DNA from: Psychrobacter jeotgali
Lineage (GTDB): Bacteria; Pseudomonadota; Gammaproteobacteria; Pseudomonadales; Moraxellaceae
Assembly (NCBI RefSeq): GCF_904846315.1
Contig: NZ_CAJHAF010000001.1
Location: 310,001-374,000, forward strand
DNA length: 64,000 nucleotides
Reading direction: 5' to 3'
Program-made: the position numbers and the translations under genes
In this document: positions 7,170-16,194 of the stretch, piece after piece
How the letters are laid out: the number at the start of each line of letters is the position of its first letter
How positions within the stretch are numbered: the stretch's first letter is position 1
The notes under the pieces: model-generated
The model's database searches: none
What the model was told of the DNA's origin: nothing
The model's input: the letters and a program-made list of their open reading frames with translations, nothing else

Positions 7170-10100
7170 ATGACCCAAACCAACACTGCTACTAATGCGC
7201 ATAACATCACTTACGAATCTGTCTTTCAAGCAGATATAATTAGTCAAATGCAAGCGCAGGGTTGGAAGCTTGGTCGCTCAGCTCATTATCAACGTGAGAC
7301 CGCGCTGTATGAGCAAGACGCGCTCGACTTCGTCCGTAGTACCCAGCCTGAGCAGTGGGATAAATTTTGTAAGGTTTATCCTATCAATAGTGAACGTCAT
7401 TTCATTAGCGCCTTAGTCAAGCAGCTGGGTAAAGCTGATGTCAATGCTACCGATGGCGCTTCGCGTACTTATGGCACCTTAGGCGTCTTGCGTCATGGGC
7501 TGAAGATTCGTAATGCTCGCTTTAGCCTTTGCCAGTTCAAGCCTGATCACAATCTTAATCCAGATATTACGGCACGCTACAAGCGTAACATCTGCCGTCT
7601 GGTACCCGAGCTGGTTTATAGTCCACATATCAAAGTTGATGCTGATGCCAATAGCGACTCGCCAGACCTAAAAACAGACCCCAAAGTTGCCAAACGCAAT
7701 CGCATCGATATGGTGCTCTTTATTAACGGTTTACCCGTAGTGACCATGGAGCTCAAGTCCGAGTTTAAGCAATCCGTAGATAGCGCCATTAGTCAGTATA
7801 AACGTACCCGCCTGCCAAAAGACACTGACACGGGCAAGCCTGAGCCGCTACTTAGCTTTAAGCGTGGGGCTTTAGTACACTTTGCCGTTAGCCAATATGA
7901 AGTCTATATGACCACACGGCTGGCAGGCGAGAATAGCTATTTCTTACCGTTTAATAAAGGCACTAGTGAGGGCGGCGCTGGTAATGATGTGCCAGACGAT
8001 AGCAGTCGTTATGCCACCGACTACCTATGGAATGAGGTGCTGACCCCTGAGCACTTATTAGCTATTCTGGGTCGCTTCGTGCATTTGCAAATTGAAACAG
8101 TAGAGGACTGGGAAGGGCGTAAGTCCAAAAAAGAAACGCTCATATTTCCGCGTTATCATCAGTGGGAAGTCGTCACAAAATTAGTCAATGCGGCTATCAA
8201 TGAAGGGGCAGGGCAAAGCTCTGAGCAACGCTACCTTATTCAGCATAGTGCAGGCTCTGGTAAGTCCAACTCTATCGCTTGGACCGCCCATCAGCTCTCA
8301 ACCCTGCATAATAGTGATGGCGCAAAGCACTTTCATTCGGTCATCGTTATCACCGATCGTACAGTGCTCGATGACCAGCTACAAGATACTATCTATCAGT
8401 TTGAACATGCCGATGGTGTAGTCGGTCGAATCAATAATAAAGAGGGCGACGGCTCCAAGTCAGAAAAGCTAGCGGCAGCACTAGAGAACTCGCAGCCGAT
8501 CATAATTGTCACCATTCAGACCTTTCCCTACGTATTAAGAGCAATTGAGAACTCAGCCGTACTAAAAGAGCGGCGCTACGCTATTATCGCTGATGAAGCC
8601 CATTCCTCGCAGACAGGTGCTACTGCGCGTAAGCTCAAAGAAGTGTTGGCCTCTGGTACAGTGAATGAAAGTGCTACTATTAGCTCGGATGGCGTTATTG
8701 CAGATAATATTGAAATTCATGACCAGCCTTTATCGAGCGAAGATATGCTCGATAGTGTCATCGCTGCCCGTCGTAGTAGCCCTAATCTGAGCTATTACGC
8801 GTTTACCGCTACCCCAAAACCTAAGACTATAGAGCTGTTTGGGCGTCTGCCTAATCCTGAGCTGCCGCCATCTAAGCAAAATATTCCAGAGTCCTATCAT
8901 GTCTACTCGATGCGTCAAGCGATAGAAGAAGGCTTTATCTTAGACGTATTGAAGAACTACACCAATTATAAAGTGGTCTATCAGTTGACCCAAAAGCTTG
9001 CCGCTGAAGACAAAGAAGTTGATACTCGCCGCGCGACTATTAAGCTTAATAACTGGGTACGCTTGCATGATCATAACATCGCGCAAAAGGTCAAAGTCAT
9101 CATTGAGCATTTTAATGAAAACATCAAAGGATTGCTCGGCGGGCAGGCCAAAGCGATGGTGGTGACCGGCTCGCGTAAAGAGGCAGTACGCTACAAGCTC
9201 GCCTTTGATCGTTATATCAGTGAGCAAGGCTATCAGCGTATCAATGCCATGGTAGCCTTTTCAGGTGAAGTGAGCTTTCATGCTAATGATCCCGATAGCA
9301 GTGCTTTGCTTGAGCAAAAATTTACCGAGCAGACTATGAACCCCAATCTAAAAGGTCGAGACATGCGCAAAGCCTTTGATAGCGATGACTATCAAGTGAT
9401 GCTAGTGGCTAACAAATTTCAGACAGGATTTGATCAGCCCAAACTTTGCGCTATGTATGTCGACAAAAAGTTAGGCGGCGTAGACTGCGTACAGACGCTC
9501 TCACGTTTAAACCGTACCTATGCGGGCAAGTCGGAGAGTGGTACCTTTGTGCTCGACTTCTTTAATGATCCAGAAGATATATTAGAGGCATTTCAGCCGT
9601 ATTATAAAAATGCCACACTAGATGAAGTATCCGATCCTGATACTGTTTTCGAGCTATATGACAAGCTAGTAGCCAGCAAAATATTTCATTGGGCTGAGGT
9701 TGAGCAGTTGGTCATTGCCTTTTATGCTTCGAGTAAGTCTAACGCGGCTATTAGCAATATTTGCAAGCCTGCCGTTGAGCGTTGGCAAAAGCGCTATCAA
9801 GAAGCCCGCACGCAAGCCGCGCAAGCTAAGATACTGCTTGATCGTAGCAAGGCTACAGCAGATGCTGTGCTAATTGCCAATGCCGAAACCGATTATAAAG
9901 GCTATAAGACAGAGCAAGACGCGCTTGAGATCTTTAAAAAGGATCTGGCTACTTTTACCCGTCAGTACGAATTTATGTCGCAGATTGTCGATTATGATAA
10001 TAAGGATCTGGAGAAGCTAAGTCTCTATGCTCGCCATCTGCAACCTATGCTACGTGAGAGACTCGATGACGATGAAGAGGTGGATCTTAGTAATATCGTT

Positions 10101-10523
10101 ATGAGCCACTACCGCTTGTCTAAGCTACGTCAGCAAGACCTCAAACTGCAAGAAGATAGTGTCAATCCACTGAAGCCTGGGAGCGGTGGTACTGGTAAGG
10201 CTAAAGACAAACAAGAGGACTGGCTATCGAAAATAGTCGCTAGGTTAAATGAGCTATTCGATACTGAAAATTTGACCGATAGCGATTTAATTAATTACTC
10301 GCAAACCATCTGGGATAAAGTCAATGAAAATCAAATTGTAATGAAGCAGATCGCTAATAACACTGCCGATAAAGCGATGCTTGGCGATTTTCCAAACGCT
10401 ACATTAGACGCCATCTTTGATAGCCAAGACGCTTATCAAGATATTACCAAACAATTACTATCAGACCCTAAGCGCTTGAGTCAATTCACGCGGTTTTTAC
10501 TGGATACGAAGGTAAAGGCTTAG
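7170..10523 (+). CDS. hsdR: Type I restriction enzyme, motor and nuclease subunit HsdR
   Basis: HsdR is the ATP-dependent DNA translocase and endonuclease of the type I complex. The N-terminal PD-(D/E)xK nuclease has D180 (RIDMVLF) and E194-x-K196 (MELKSEF). The superfamily-2 helicase core has Walker A AGSGKS at 361-366 and a DEAH box at 475-478, followed by the motif AFTATPKPKT near 549-558 and a motif VI-like QTLSRLNR near 780. The C-terminal 300 residues are helical and probably contact HsdM and HsdS. The length of 1117 residues is normal for the family and no frameshift is seen. It is separated from hsdMS by the inserted defence genes but reads in the same direction. Confidence 0.95.
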   Translation: MTQTNTATNAHNITYESVFQADIISQMQAQGWKLGRSAHYQRETALYEQDALDFVRSTQPEQWDKFCKVYPINSERHFISALVKQLGKADVNATDGASRTYGTLGVLRHGLKIRNARFSLCQFKPDHNLNPDITARYKRNICRLVPELVYSPHIKVDADANSDSPDLKTDPKVAKRNRIDMVLFINGLPVVTMELKSEFKQSVDSAISQYKRTRLPKDTDTGKPEPLLSFKRGALVHFAVSQYEVYMTTRLAGENSYFLPFNKGTSEGGAGNDVPDDSSRYATDYLWNEVLTPEHLLAILGRFVHLQIETVEDWEGRKSKKETLIFPRYHQWEVVTKLVNAAINEGAGQSSEQRYLIQHSAGSGKSNSIAWTAHQLSTLHNSDGAKHFHSVIVITDRTVLDDQLQDTIYQFEHADGVVGRINNKEGDGSKSEKLAAALENSQPIIIVTIQTFPYVLRAIENSAVLKERRYAIIADEAHSSQTGATARKLKEVLASGTVNESATISSDGVIADNIEIHDQPLSSEDMLDSVIAARRSSPNLSYYAFTATPKPKTIELFGRLPNPELPPSKQNIPESYHVYSMRQAIEEGFILDVLKNYTNYKVVYQLTQKLAAEDKEVDTRRATIKLNNWVRLHDHNIAQKVKVIIEHFNENIKGLLGGQAKAMVVTGSRKEAVRYKLAFDRYISEQGYQRINAMVAFSGEVSFHANDPDSSALLEQKFTEQTMNPNLKGRDMRKAFDSDDYQVMLVANKFQTGFDQPKLCAMYVDKKLGGVDCVQTLSRLNRTYAGKSESGTFVLDFFNDPEDILEAFQPYYKNATLDEVSDPDTVFELYDKLVASKIFHWAEVEQLVIAFYASSKSNAAISNICKPAVERWQKRYQEARTQAAQAKILLDRSKATADAVLIANAETDYKGYKTEQDALEIFKKDLATFTRQYEFMSQIVDYDNKDLEKLSLYARHLQPMLRERLDDDEEVDLSNIVMSHYRLSKLRQQDLKLQEDSVNPLKPGSGGTGKAKDKQEDWLSKIVARLNELFDTENLTDSDLINYSQTIWDKVNENQIVMKQIANNTADKAMLGDFPNATLDAIFDSQDAYQDITKQLLSDPKRLSQFTRFLLDTKVKA

Positions 10524-10621
10524 GAGAAGGTGAACCCTAATTATGCGCGATCATCTTATAAAGCATGAATATATATAAGAATGTATTGCTAGATCAAAAG
10601 TCAAAATAACTAAGGGTCAAT

Positions 10622-11836
10622 ATGGCTTTTATTTGTATAAAGAATGATGAAAAAATCTATAGTTTTATGTATAGCCTAAAAGACTGGATAGCGTTAAAAG
10701 AAGATAAAACGTCCAGTTTCAATATGGCTTGCTGTGGCAATCGAGCAATACTAAAGACAAGTAAGCTAGGTACGCAGTTCTTCGCCCATAAGACAAAACC
10801 TAAAGACTCTAACTGCTCGACTGGTGGTGAAACTGCCGAACACATGCATATCAAATATCTTGTTATGAAAGAATTAGATAGAAATGGTTGGAATGTAGCA
10901 GTCGAAAAAAGAGGGGTTACCCCTAGTGGTGAGGAATGGATAGCAGATATCTACGCAGAAAAAGGTAAAGCTAAGATTGCCATTGAAGTGCAATGGAGCC
11001 CTCAAACTTTTATAGAAACAAAATGCAGACAAGAAAAATATGCTCAATCAGATGTAAGGTGTGCGTGGTTGCTTAGAAGTGGCTCAATTAAAGATACCAA
11101 CGCAATTACAGGCGATTATGCTTATAGTACGAAAGATATACCTGTATTCTCTATTTATAGAAATAAGACGCAGGACAATCAAGCTTATATGATTTATAAC
11201 GTGAATAAGCTAGACAGCAACAGTAGTCGGTACAACCACCGTTCATTTAAGCCTATTACGCTACCATTAGAGAATTTTATACAAAGATTGGTGTCACAAG
11301 GCCTAGTTTTTATACCTTATGAGCGATTCACCTCTACAAAGTTTAGATTTAAATCCAACGGTATCACTGAGATGACTTTAGGGGTGAGTAAAGACTCTTG
11401 CGCTAAATGTGGTTACTCCAATCCGATAATTTCTGAGGTGAGATATAAAGAAGACTATAAAGTACGTTCTAAGAAAATAAAAAATTGTAGCGATAAAGAG
11501 CTTAGAATTATTAATACACATTTTTCTAAGAATTATGTTTTTTCACCCATAAAAAAGGTGCGTAGTGAAATACTTAACAAAGTTTTTATAGTCAACACTT
11601 GTGTTGAATGTGGTTTTGTCATAGATAGAGATGGTCAATATAGTACCTATTTAAAAAAATTTTTCACTAAGCCGCTTTTTATAAAGCATTTAGGTCTTAA
11701 TACAGAAAAATTCTATACTTCGAATACAACTCTTAATACGGAATGTGTTTACCTTGTAAACAACAGTTTCAAAATCAAATATAACGAGAGTTTTGAGTTT
11801 GGTAAATGGGTTACTAGAGATAGTGAACCAGTTTAA
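10622..11836 (+). CDS. CoiA-like predicted nuclease with zinc-binding cysteine pairs
   Basis: The N-terminal half resembles the competence-protein CoiA family, which contains a restriction-endonuclease-like core. Candidate catalytic residues are E73 (ETAEHMH), D109 (WIADIYA) and E122-x-Q124 (IEVQWS), ahead of the family's basic segment. The C-terminal half carries two CxxC pairs, C260/C263 (CAKCGY) and C327/C330 (CVECGF), which would form one zinc site. A good ribosome-binding site (AAGGG) precedes the ATG. In this setting, after hsdR and beside an integrase, it is more likely an island-encoded defence or DNA-processing nuclease than a true competence factor. The substrate is unknown. Confidence 0.65.
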   Translation: MAFICIKNDEKIYSFMYSLKDWIALKEDKTSSFNMACCGNRAILKTSKLGTQFFAHKTKPKDSNCSTGGETAEHMHIKYLVMKELDRNGWNVAVEKRGVTPSGEEWIADIYAEKGKAKIAIEVQWSPQTFIETKCRQEKYAQSDVRCAWLLRSGSIKDTNAITGDYAYSTKDIPVFSIYRNKTQDNQAYMIYNVNKLDSNSSRYNHRSFKPITLPLENFIQRLVSQGLVFIPYERFTSTKFRFKSNGITEMTLGVSKDSCAKCGYSNPIISEVRYKEDYKVRSKKIKNCSDKELRIINTHFSKNYVFSPIKKVRSEILNKVFIVNTCVECGFVIDRDGQYSTYLKKFFTKPLFIKHLGLNTEKFYTSNTTLNTECVYLVNNSFKIKYNESFEFGKWVTRDSEPV

Positions 11837-11933
11837 TCAGAATAATTGGCATATATGATTGTTTATAAAAAATCATATAATGTAATTTACTACTGTAGAT
11901 TTTGCAATAATTACTATATAAGTTTGAAAGCAA

Positions 11934-12248
11934 TCAAACGTAATCCTTTTGCCATACTGCGTTTTTGCAAACCATACAACACCAACTATCTTGAGCACGC
12001 ATATATAGGATATCTGCTGGCATCTCTACCGGGCAAGCACTTGCACAGTACTCACAGAGCACATCATCTAAACAAGCGTAACATTGAGCAATCGTCTCAA
12101 ACAATAGATTTGAGCTGATTCTATATTTCTGACATATCATTTGTACATGTTCAAGATAATCCTCCTTATGATCATATGCCCAATAATCAACACAGATTTT
12201 TTGATCTCTACTATTCTGTGTCATACCAAATTCAAGTTTGATACCCAT
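11934..12248 (-). CDS. Small cysteine-rich protein, unrecognised
   Basis: I do not recognise this 104-residue protein. It has a CYACLDDVLCEYC stretch and a later CCMVC, so one or two zinc-ribbon-like sites are likely. The start at 12248 is chosen because AGGAG lies 7 nt upstream of that ATG, whereas an in-frame ATG at 12266 has none. It is read from the same strand as the integrase, 79 bp after it, and converges on the CoiA-like gene. It may be part of the integrase transcript. Coding status rests on the ribosome-binding site, the length and the patterned cysteines. Confidence 0.55.
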   Translation of the reverse strand: MGIKLEFGMTQNSRDQKICVDYWAYDHKEDYLEHVQMICQKYRISSNLLFETIAQCYACLDDVLCEYCASACPVEMPADILYMRAQDSWCCMVCKNAVWQKDYV

Positions 12249-12327
12249 AGTATGTCTCCTAATCAAAATGTCATTACATGTTCTATCGATTAGTTAGTTG
12301 TACAGAACTTTAAAAAATTATATGAAG

Positions 12328-13605
12328 TTATGTCTGTAAGAGACTCTTAATCACCTCATCTTGAGTCATTCCTATATGCTTGCAATAAAAAGCTTCAATC
12401 TCATCTAAAGCTTCACGTAATTGTCGCTGTGATACCTGTATGTAATGTAGTGTCACATCATCACTAGATTTAGCCTCACGATGATTGAGCAGTCTCTTTA
12501 ACACTGGATAGGTTACATTAAGACTATTAGCGACAGTGCCAAATGTACGACGCAAATCGTGAGGCGTAATGTGCAAGCCAGCTTTGTTTGATATTGAATG
12601 ATAACTACCGCTCAAATCTTTAACGTGGTCGCTATTTCTTTTCAAATCACTCGGAAATACCCAACGCTCTCCATTGCTCAATCTATAGCGTTCACTAAGT
12701 ATGGCTTGAAGTATTTTTCCAGTAGGCATATGGTAATCAGAACCATTTTTAGTGGCTTTAAAAACGATACGAGCAGCGTCAAGATCTACATCTTCCCATC
12801 TTAGTGTCTGCGCTTCGTTTAAACGGACACCAGTAAACATAAACAGTAATAGGATGTCACGGGCATTATTACTATAAGGTGCCTGCTTGAAAGAGCTACC
12901 ATCTCTATGTTTAATTAGAGTTTGAAAATATGTACCAAGGTATTCTTCCTCGACATGTCTAGTTCTAGGTTTAATTTTGTTCCAATCATTTTTGGCATTC
13001 AGTATTCGAATGGGTTGATCCTTTATTATGTACTCCTCATCGTCATCTAAGAAGCTATCTTGACAATAATTCCATACTGATCGAAGAGCTCGCATAGTAG
13101 CATTCGCTTGAGCTGGACTAGATTTGCTGATTTCCTTATGTTTTTCACTTATCATAGTTTTAGTTATATCGTTTAACGATATATCAAGCCAGTCATCGAG
13201 TCGACCAAGTATTTGCTGATCATAAGTTTCAATAGTACGGCTGGCAAGATTTGGCTTCATAGATTTAAAGTAGGTATATGCTTCATTAAGTGTTGGTATA
13301 TCAGAATCTTGAATGTCTTTTAACTTTGGAGTAGCGTGATAACCATCGTAAACATCAAGTCCCTTTTTTATGTTGACCATCATCGTGCTCGCTTTTTCAC
13401 GAGCTTCAGTCAAAGTGATTAGATGTGTTTCTTCAACTTCGTCACGATAGAGCTTACCATTGATGCGTTTATGAAGCGTGTATCTCTTAGATTGCTTACC
13501 CACACGAAGTGCAAAACCCGTTAATACTTCATCCATGTAGATGTCTGTACCATTTGAAGCATATGCAACTGAATCGATAAACTTCTTACTAAGCTTAACT
13601 TTCAT
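12328..13605 (-). CDS. int: Tyrosine-recombinase integrase of the defence island
   Basis: The 425-residue protein is a phage or island integrase that recombines an element into a tRNA gene. An N-terminal arm-binding domain (about 1-90, with GFALRVG) is followed by a core-binding domain (about 105-200) and the catalytic domain. The catalytic set is visible: R261 (TGVRLNEA), H349 and R352 (HDLRRTFG), H375 and Y388 (LHYIQ). It lies 183 bp from the 3' end of the tRNA-Leu gene and reads away from it, the usual position for an integrase at one end of its island. It looks intact. Confidence 0.92.
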   Translation of the reverse strand: MKVKLSKKFIDSVAYASNGTDIYMDEVLTGFALRVGKQSKRYTLHKRINGKLYRDEVEETHLITLTEAREKASTMMVNIKKGLDVYDGYHATPKLKDIQDSDIPTLNEAYTYFKSMKPNLASRTIETYDQQILGRLDDWLDISLNDITKTMISEKHKEISKSSPAQANATMRALRSVWNYCQDSFLDDDEEYIIKDQPIRILNAKNDWNKIKPRTRHVEEEYLGTYFQTLIKHRDGSSFKQAPYSNNARDILLLFMFTGVRLNEAQTLRWEDVDLDAARIVFKATKNGSDYHMPTGKILQAILSERYRLSNGERWVFPSDLKRNSDHVKDLSGSYHSISNKAGLHITPHDLRRTFGTVANSLNVTYPVLKRLLNHREAKSSDDVTLHYIQVSQRQLREALDEIEAFYCKHIGMTQDEVIKSLLQT

Positions 13606-13747
13606 AATTCATCCGTCACGCCGCAGTTATTATATTAATAGCACTATAATACGTGAACATGCAGATGTATTAAAGTATCAAGATAGTATCAAAATTTTAT
13701 TTTACGCTGTTATTACTCGACCAATTTATAAATAATTCACGCAATAA

Positions 13748-13780
13748 AAAACCCTCACAATCTATAGACTGTAAGGGTTT
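13748..13780 (-). terminator. Terminator after tRNA-Leu
   Basis: On the minus strand AACCCTTACA and TGTGAGGGTT form a 10-bp stem with one G-T pair, followed by a T-rich run. It begins 8 bp past the tRNA CCA end and would separate the tRNA transcript from the integrase gene. The attachment crossover is expected between the tRNA 3' part and this hairpin. Confidence 0.7.
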
Positions 13781-13787
13781 CGTATAG

Positions 13788-13874
13788 TGGTACCAGTGGT
13801 CGGACTCGAACCGACACGCTTTTAAAGGCAACGGATTTTGAATCCGTCATGTCTACCAATTCCATCACACTGGC
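13788..13874 (-). tRNA. tRNA-Leu (anticodon CAA)
   Basis: Read on the minus strand, an 87-nt tRNA with a long class II variable arm is visible. The acceptor stem pairs GCCAGTG with CACTGGT, followed by A and an encoded CCA. The anticodon stem ACGGA/TCCGT encloses the loop TTCAAAA, giving anticodon CAA. The T arm shows GGTTCGAGTCC. CAA reads the leucine codon UUG. The island integrase lies just past its 3' end, so this gene is the likely integration target. Confidence 0.96.
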
Positions 13875-13946
13875 ATGTTAGGTGATAATGCTTATTTTAT
13901 AAAGCTTTATCGAATTGGGCTACAGGGTTAACTGTATAGGCTGCGT

Positions 13947-13974
13947 ATTATAACAGGCTATTATTAGCCGTCAA
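13947..13974 (-). promoter_or_regulatory. Promoter of tRNA-Leu
   Basis: On the minus strand TTGACG (13974-13969) and TATAAT (13952-13947) are spaced 16 nt. The start would fall near 13940, about 65 nt before the mature tRNA 5' end. Confidence 0.7.
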
Positions 13975-14055
13975 GAATTATTTATTATAATTACTCTTTA
14001 GCCCATTTTTATTAGCCTGCTTTTCATTTAGGCTGTTTTTTAACCGACCTGTTGT

Positions 14056-14829
14056 TTAACCGACAAAGGCACGCTCAACCACATAATCTGCTTGTACACC
14101 CATGCGCGGGGAGACCGTTAGGCCAAAGTCGTCTAAAATAGCTGAAACATCGGCGTTGAAAGGCATGCTACCGCAGATCATAACTCTATCATCGTCTTTA
14201 TTTATCGGTGGTAAGCCAATATCTTCAAAGAGCTTACCGGATTTCATAAGATCAGTCACGCGCCCAGTGTTTCTAAAGTCCTCACGGGTAACCGTAGGAT
14301 AGTAAATGAACTTTTCACGGCACCATTCACCAAATATCTCATCGTTGGGCAGCTCATTTTCGAACATCTCGCGATAAGCCAAATCTTCGGCGTGACGTAC
14401 ACCGTGGACCAAGATAACTTTTTCAAAACGCTCATAAACTTCGGGATCACGAGATAAAGCCAAGAACGGTGCCAGCCCTGTACCGGTGGAGAGCATATAT
14501 AGATGTTTACCCGGTAATAAATCATCCATCACTAGCGTGCCCGTAGGCTTTTTACTGACCAGCAGCTCGTCACCAACTTTGATATGTTGCAGACGTGAAG
14601 TTAAAGGACCATCTTGCACCTTGATCGAAAAGAACTCTAAATGCTCTTCGTAATTAGGACTGGCAATCGAGTAAGCACGCAGCAGTGGACGACCATCCAC
14701 CACCAGACCAATCATGGCAAACTCACCATTACGAAAACGCAGGCCATCATCACGGGTGGTTTTTATACTAAATAGAGAGTCATTCCAGTGATGGACCTCG
14801 GTGACCGTTTCAGTGCGAAGTTTTGACAT
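14056..14829 (-). CDS. fpr: Ferredoxin/flavodoxin--NADP+ reductase
   Basis: Fpr transfers electrons between NADPH and ferredoxin or flavodoxin in the cytoplasm. The 257-residue protein has the FAD-binding motif RAYSIASP near residue 52, a second flavin or pyrophosphate segment STGTGLAPFLAL near 114, an NADP-binding segment ILVHGVR near 137, and the C-terminal segment ending YVVERAFVG typical of the bacterial subclass I enzymes. Length and order fit the family exactly. It is transcribed away from a 410-bp gap in which I see no clear operator; SoxR or FinR control seen in relatives cannot be shown from the sequence. Confidence 0.95.
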   Translation of the reverse strand: MSKLRTETVTEVHHWNDSLFSIKTTRDDGLRFRNGEFAMIGLVVDGRPLLRAYSIASPNYEEHLEFFSIKVQDGPLTSRLQHIKVGDELLVSKKPTGTLVMDDLLPGKHLYMLSTGTGLAPFLALSRDPEVYERFEKVILVHGVRHAEDLAYREMFENELPNDEIFGEWCREKFIYYPTVTREDFRNTGRVTDLMKSGKLFEDIGLPPINKDDDRVMICGSMPFNADVSAILDDFGLTVSPRMGVQADYVVERAFVG

Positions 14830-15239
14830 AAAGTCCTCGTTAATTAGTGATTATGAGTGTCATTATTAAGGTTAAAATAGCTAAAACTTAATGATCGTTT
14901 TAGCTTTATTGGAATAGGTTGCTTTGGTGATTTATAGCATAAATAAAGCATTCGTACGGTTTATCAGCGTGATTTATCAGTTTTAGTTCTGAAGTTAGTA
15001 TCCATAATGATGGAGGCTTAAGAACAATAATCAACTGCTATATAACCGCTGTAATGGCAATGCAAGTTTTTCTCAACAAATAATCTTGGCTATGATAACA
15101 AACTTTAAAATAAAAGTCCGCTAAGCCAGGTTTAGGTGGCATGATAAAATAGAATATCGTTAGTAAATAATATTTTATAATAAAGCCCTGTTAGTTGCAG
15201 CGTACTCATCAGCGACCTTTTCATTGTTGGAATACAGAT
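14830..15239. other. Divergent intergenic region between fpr and trmO
   Basis: This AT-rich gap must hold the promoters of the two divergent genes. I see no strong consensus promoter, no terminator hairpin and no reading frame with a ribosome-binding site in it. Confidence 0.5.
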
Positions 15240-16109
15240 ATGCCTGATCACAGCTCGTCCCCAAATCAGCCTTGCCATCCAAGCCTTGATTTAGCTCAAC
15301 CTCATAGTGCGCCCATTATCGGTTATCATCGGGCACCGCTCAGTCAAAAATTTGGTACGCCAAGACAACCAAACCTAATAGCCCTCAGCAGTGTGATTGA
15401 AATGGTAGCGCCTTATGATACGCCGCTGGCATTTGTAGGCTTAGAAGCTTTTAGCCATATTTGGGTCAGTTGGCAGTTTCATCATAACTATTTGGCTAAA
15501 GAGTGTCAGGCAAATCGAGCTGATAGCAACTTTCGAGCGCAGGTGCGCCCCCCAAGGCTAGGTGGTAATCAAAAGGTCGGCGTGTTTGCCAGTCGCAGTA
15601 TGTATCGTCCGTCGGGATTGGGTCTGTCGGTAGTAAAACTCGAAGGTATCGAAGTCATTGAAGGGCGGGTATTATTAACCTTGAGCGGGGCTGATATGGT
15701 AGATGGGACGCCCATCATTGATATTAAGCCTTATATTAGCTATAGCGATGCGCTGGCGAATGTGAACGATGGTTTTGCGCCAGCAGCGCCGGCTTCATTA
15801 ACGGTGACTATAAATGAGCATGCGCAACGGCAGTTTGAGCACATCATTGCTGCCCAAGCTTCTATTAATACAAAGGATAAGAAAAAACAGACGGTTCCAG
15901 CTTCAGTTTTGGTTCATAAAGTACAAAAACAACTCCTCGCCTCTGATATCGATTATATTAAAGCTTTGATTGCACAAGATCCGCGTCCTGCTTATCAGCG
16001 TCAAGTAGTGAATAAAGCGTTTACCATGCGTTATAAGTCGGTAGATGTGAGCTTTGAGCAGTCGGAGCTTGGCGAGCTACAAATAACGGCGATGCTAGAA
16101 GTCGAGTAG
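15240..16109 (+). CDS. trmO: tRNA (N6-threonylcarbamoyladenosine37-N6)-methyltransferase TrmO (TsaA/YaeB family)
   Basis: TrmO methylates t6A37 in some tRNAs using SAM. The family signature is present: IIGYHRAPLSQKFGTPRQ near residues 25-42, then EAFSHIWVSWQFH near 76, a basic PPRLGGNQKVGVFASRSMYRP stretch, and GLSVVKLEGIEV near 143, followed by PIIDIKPYI near 170. The C-terminal extension carries AYQRQVVNKAF. I chose the ATG at 15240, with GGAAT upstream; a TTG at 15195 would add 15 unconserved residues. It is 85 bp ahead of gspE and read in the same direction, with no functional link evident. Confidence 0.9.
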   Translation: MPDHSSSPNQPCHPSLDLAQPHSAPIIGYHRAPLSQKFGTPRQPNLIALSSVIEMVAPYDTPLAFVGLEAFSHIWVSWQFHHNYLAKECQANRADSNFRAQVRPPRLGGNQKVGVFASRSMYRPSGLGLSVVKLEGIEVIEGRVLLTLSGADMVDGTPIIDIKPYISYSDALANVNDGFAPAAPASLTVTINEHAQRQFEHIIAAQASINTKDKKKQTVPASVLVHKVQKQLLASDIDYIKALIAQDPRPAYQRQVVNKAFTMRYKSVDVSFEQSELGELQITAMLEVE

Positions 16110-16194
16110 TCAAGTTTAAATGGGGATTACGCTGCGCTAACCTCACGATTAATGAATATTTTTACCCAATAATCAATCATATAAGAAGAGAGAT

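Noticed and set aside
11846..12118. 90-residue plus-strand reading frame overlapping the cysteine-rich gene
   Set aside because: No ribosome-binding site and no patterned composition. The minus-strand frame has both, so the plus frame is treated as a shadow.
1..12300. Second copy of the tRNA-Leu 3' end as the left attachment site
   Set aside because: I read through this stretch for the CCAGTGG and GGTTCGA-type blocks and found no matching repeat, so I report the far site as not in the window.
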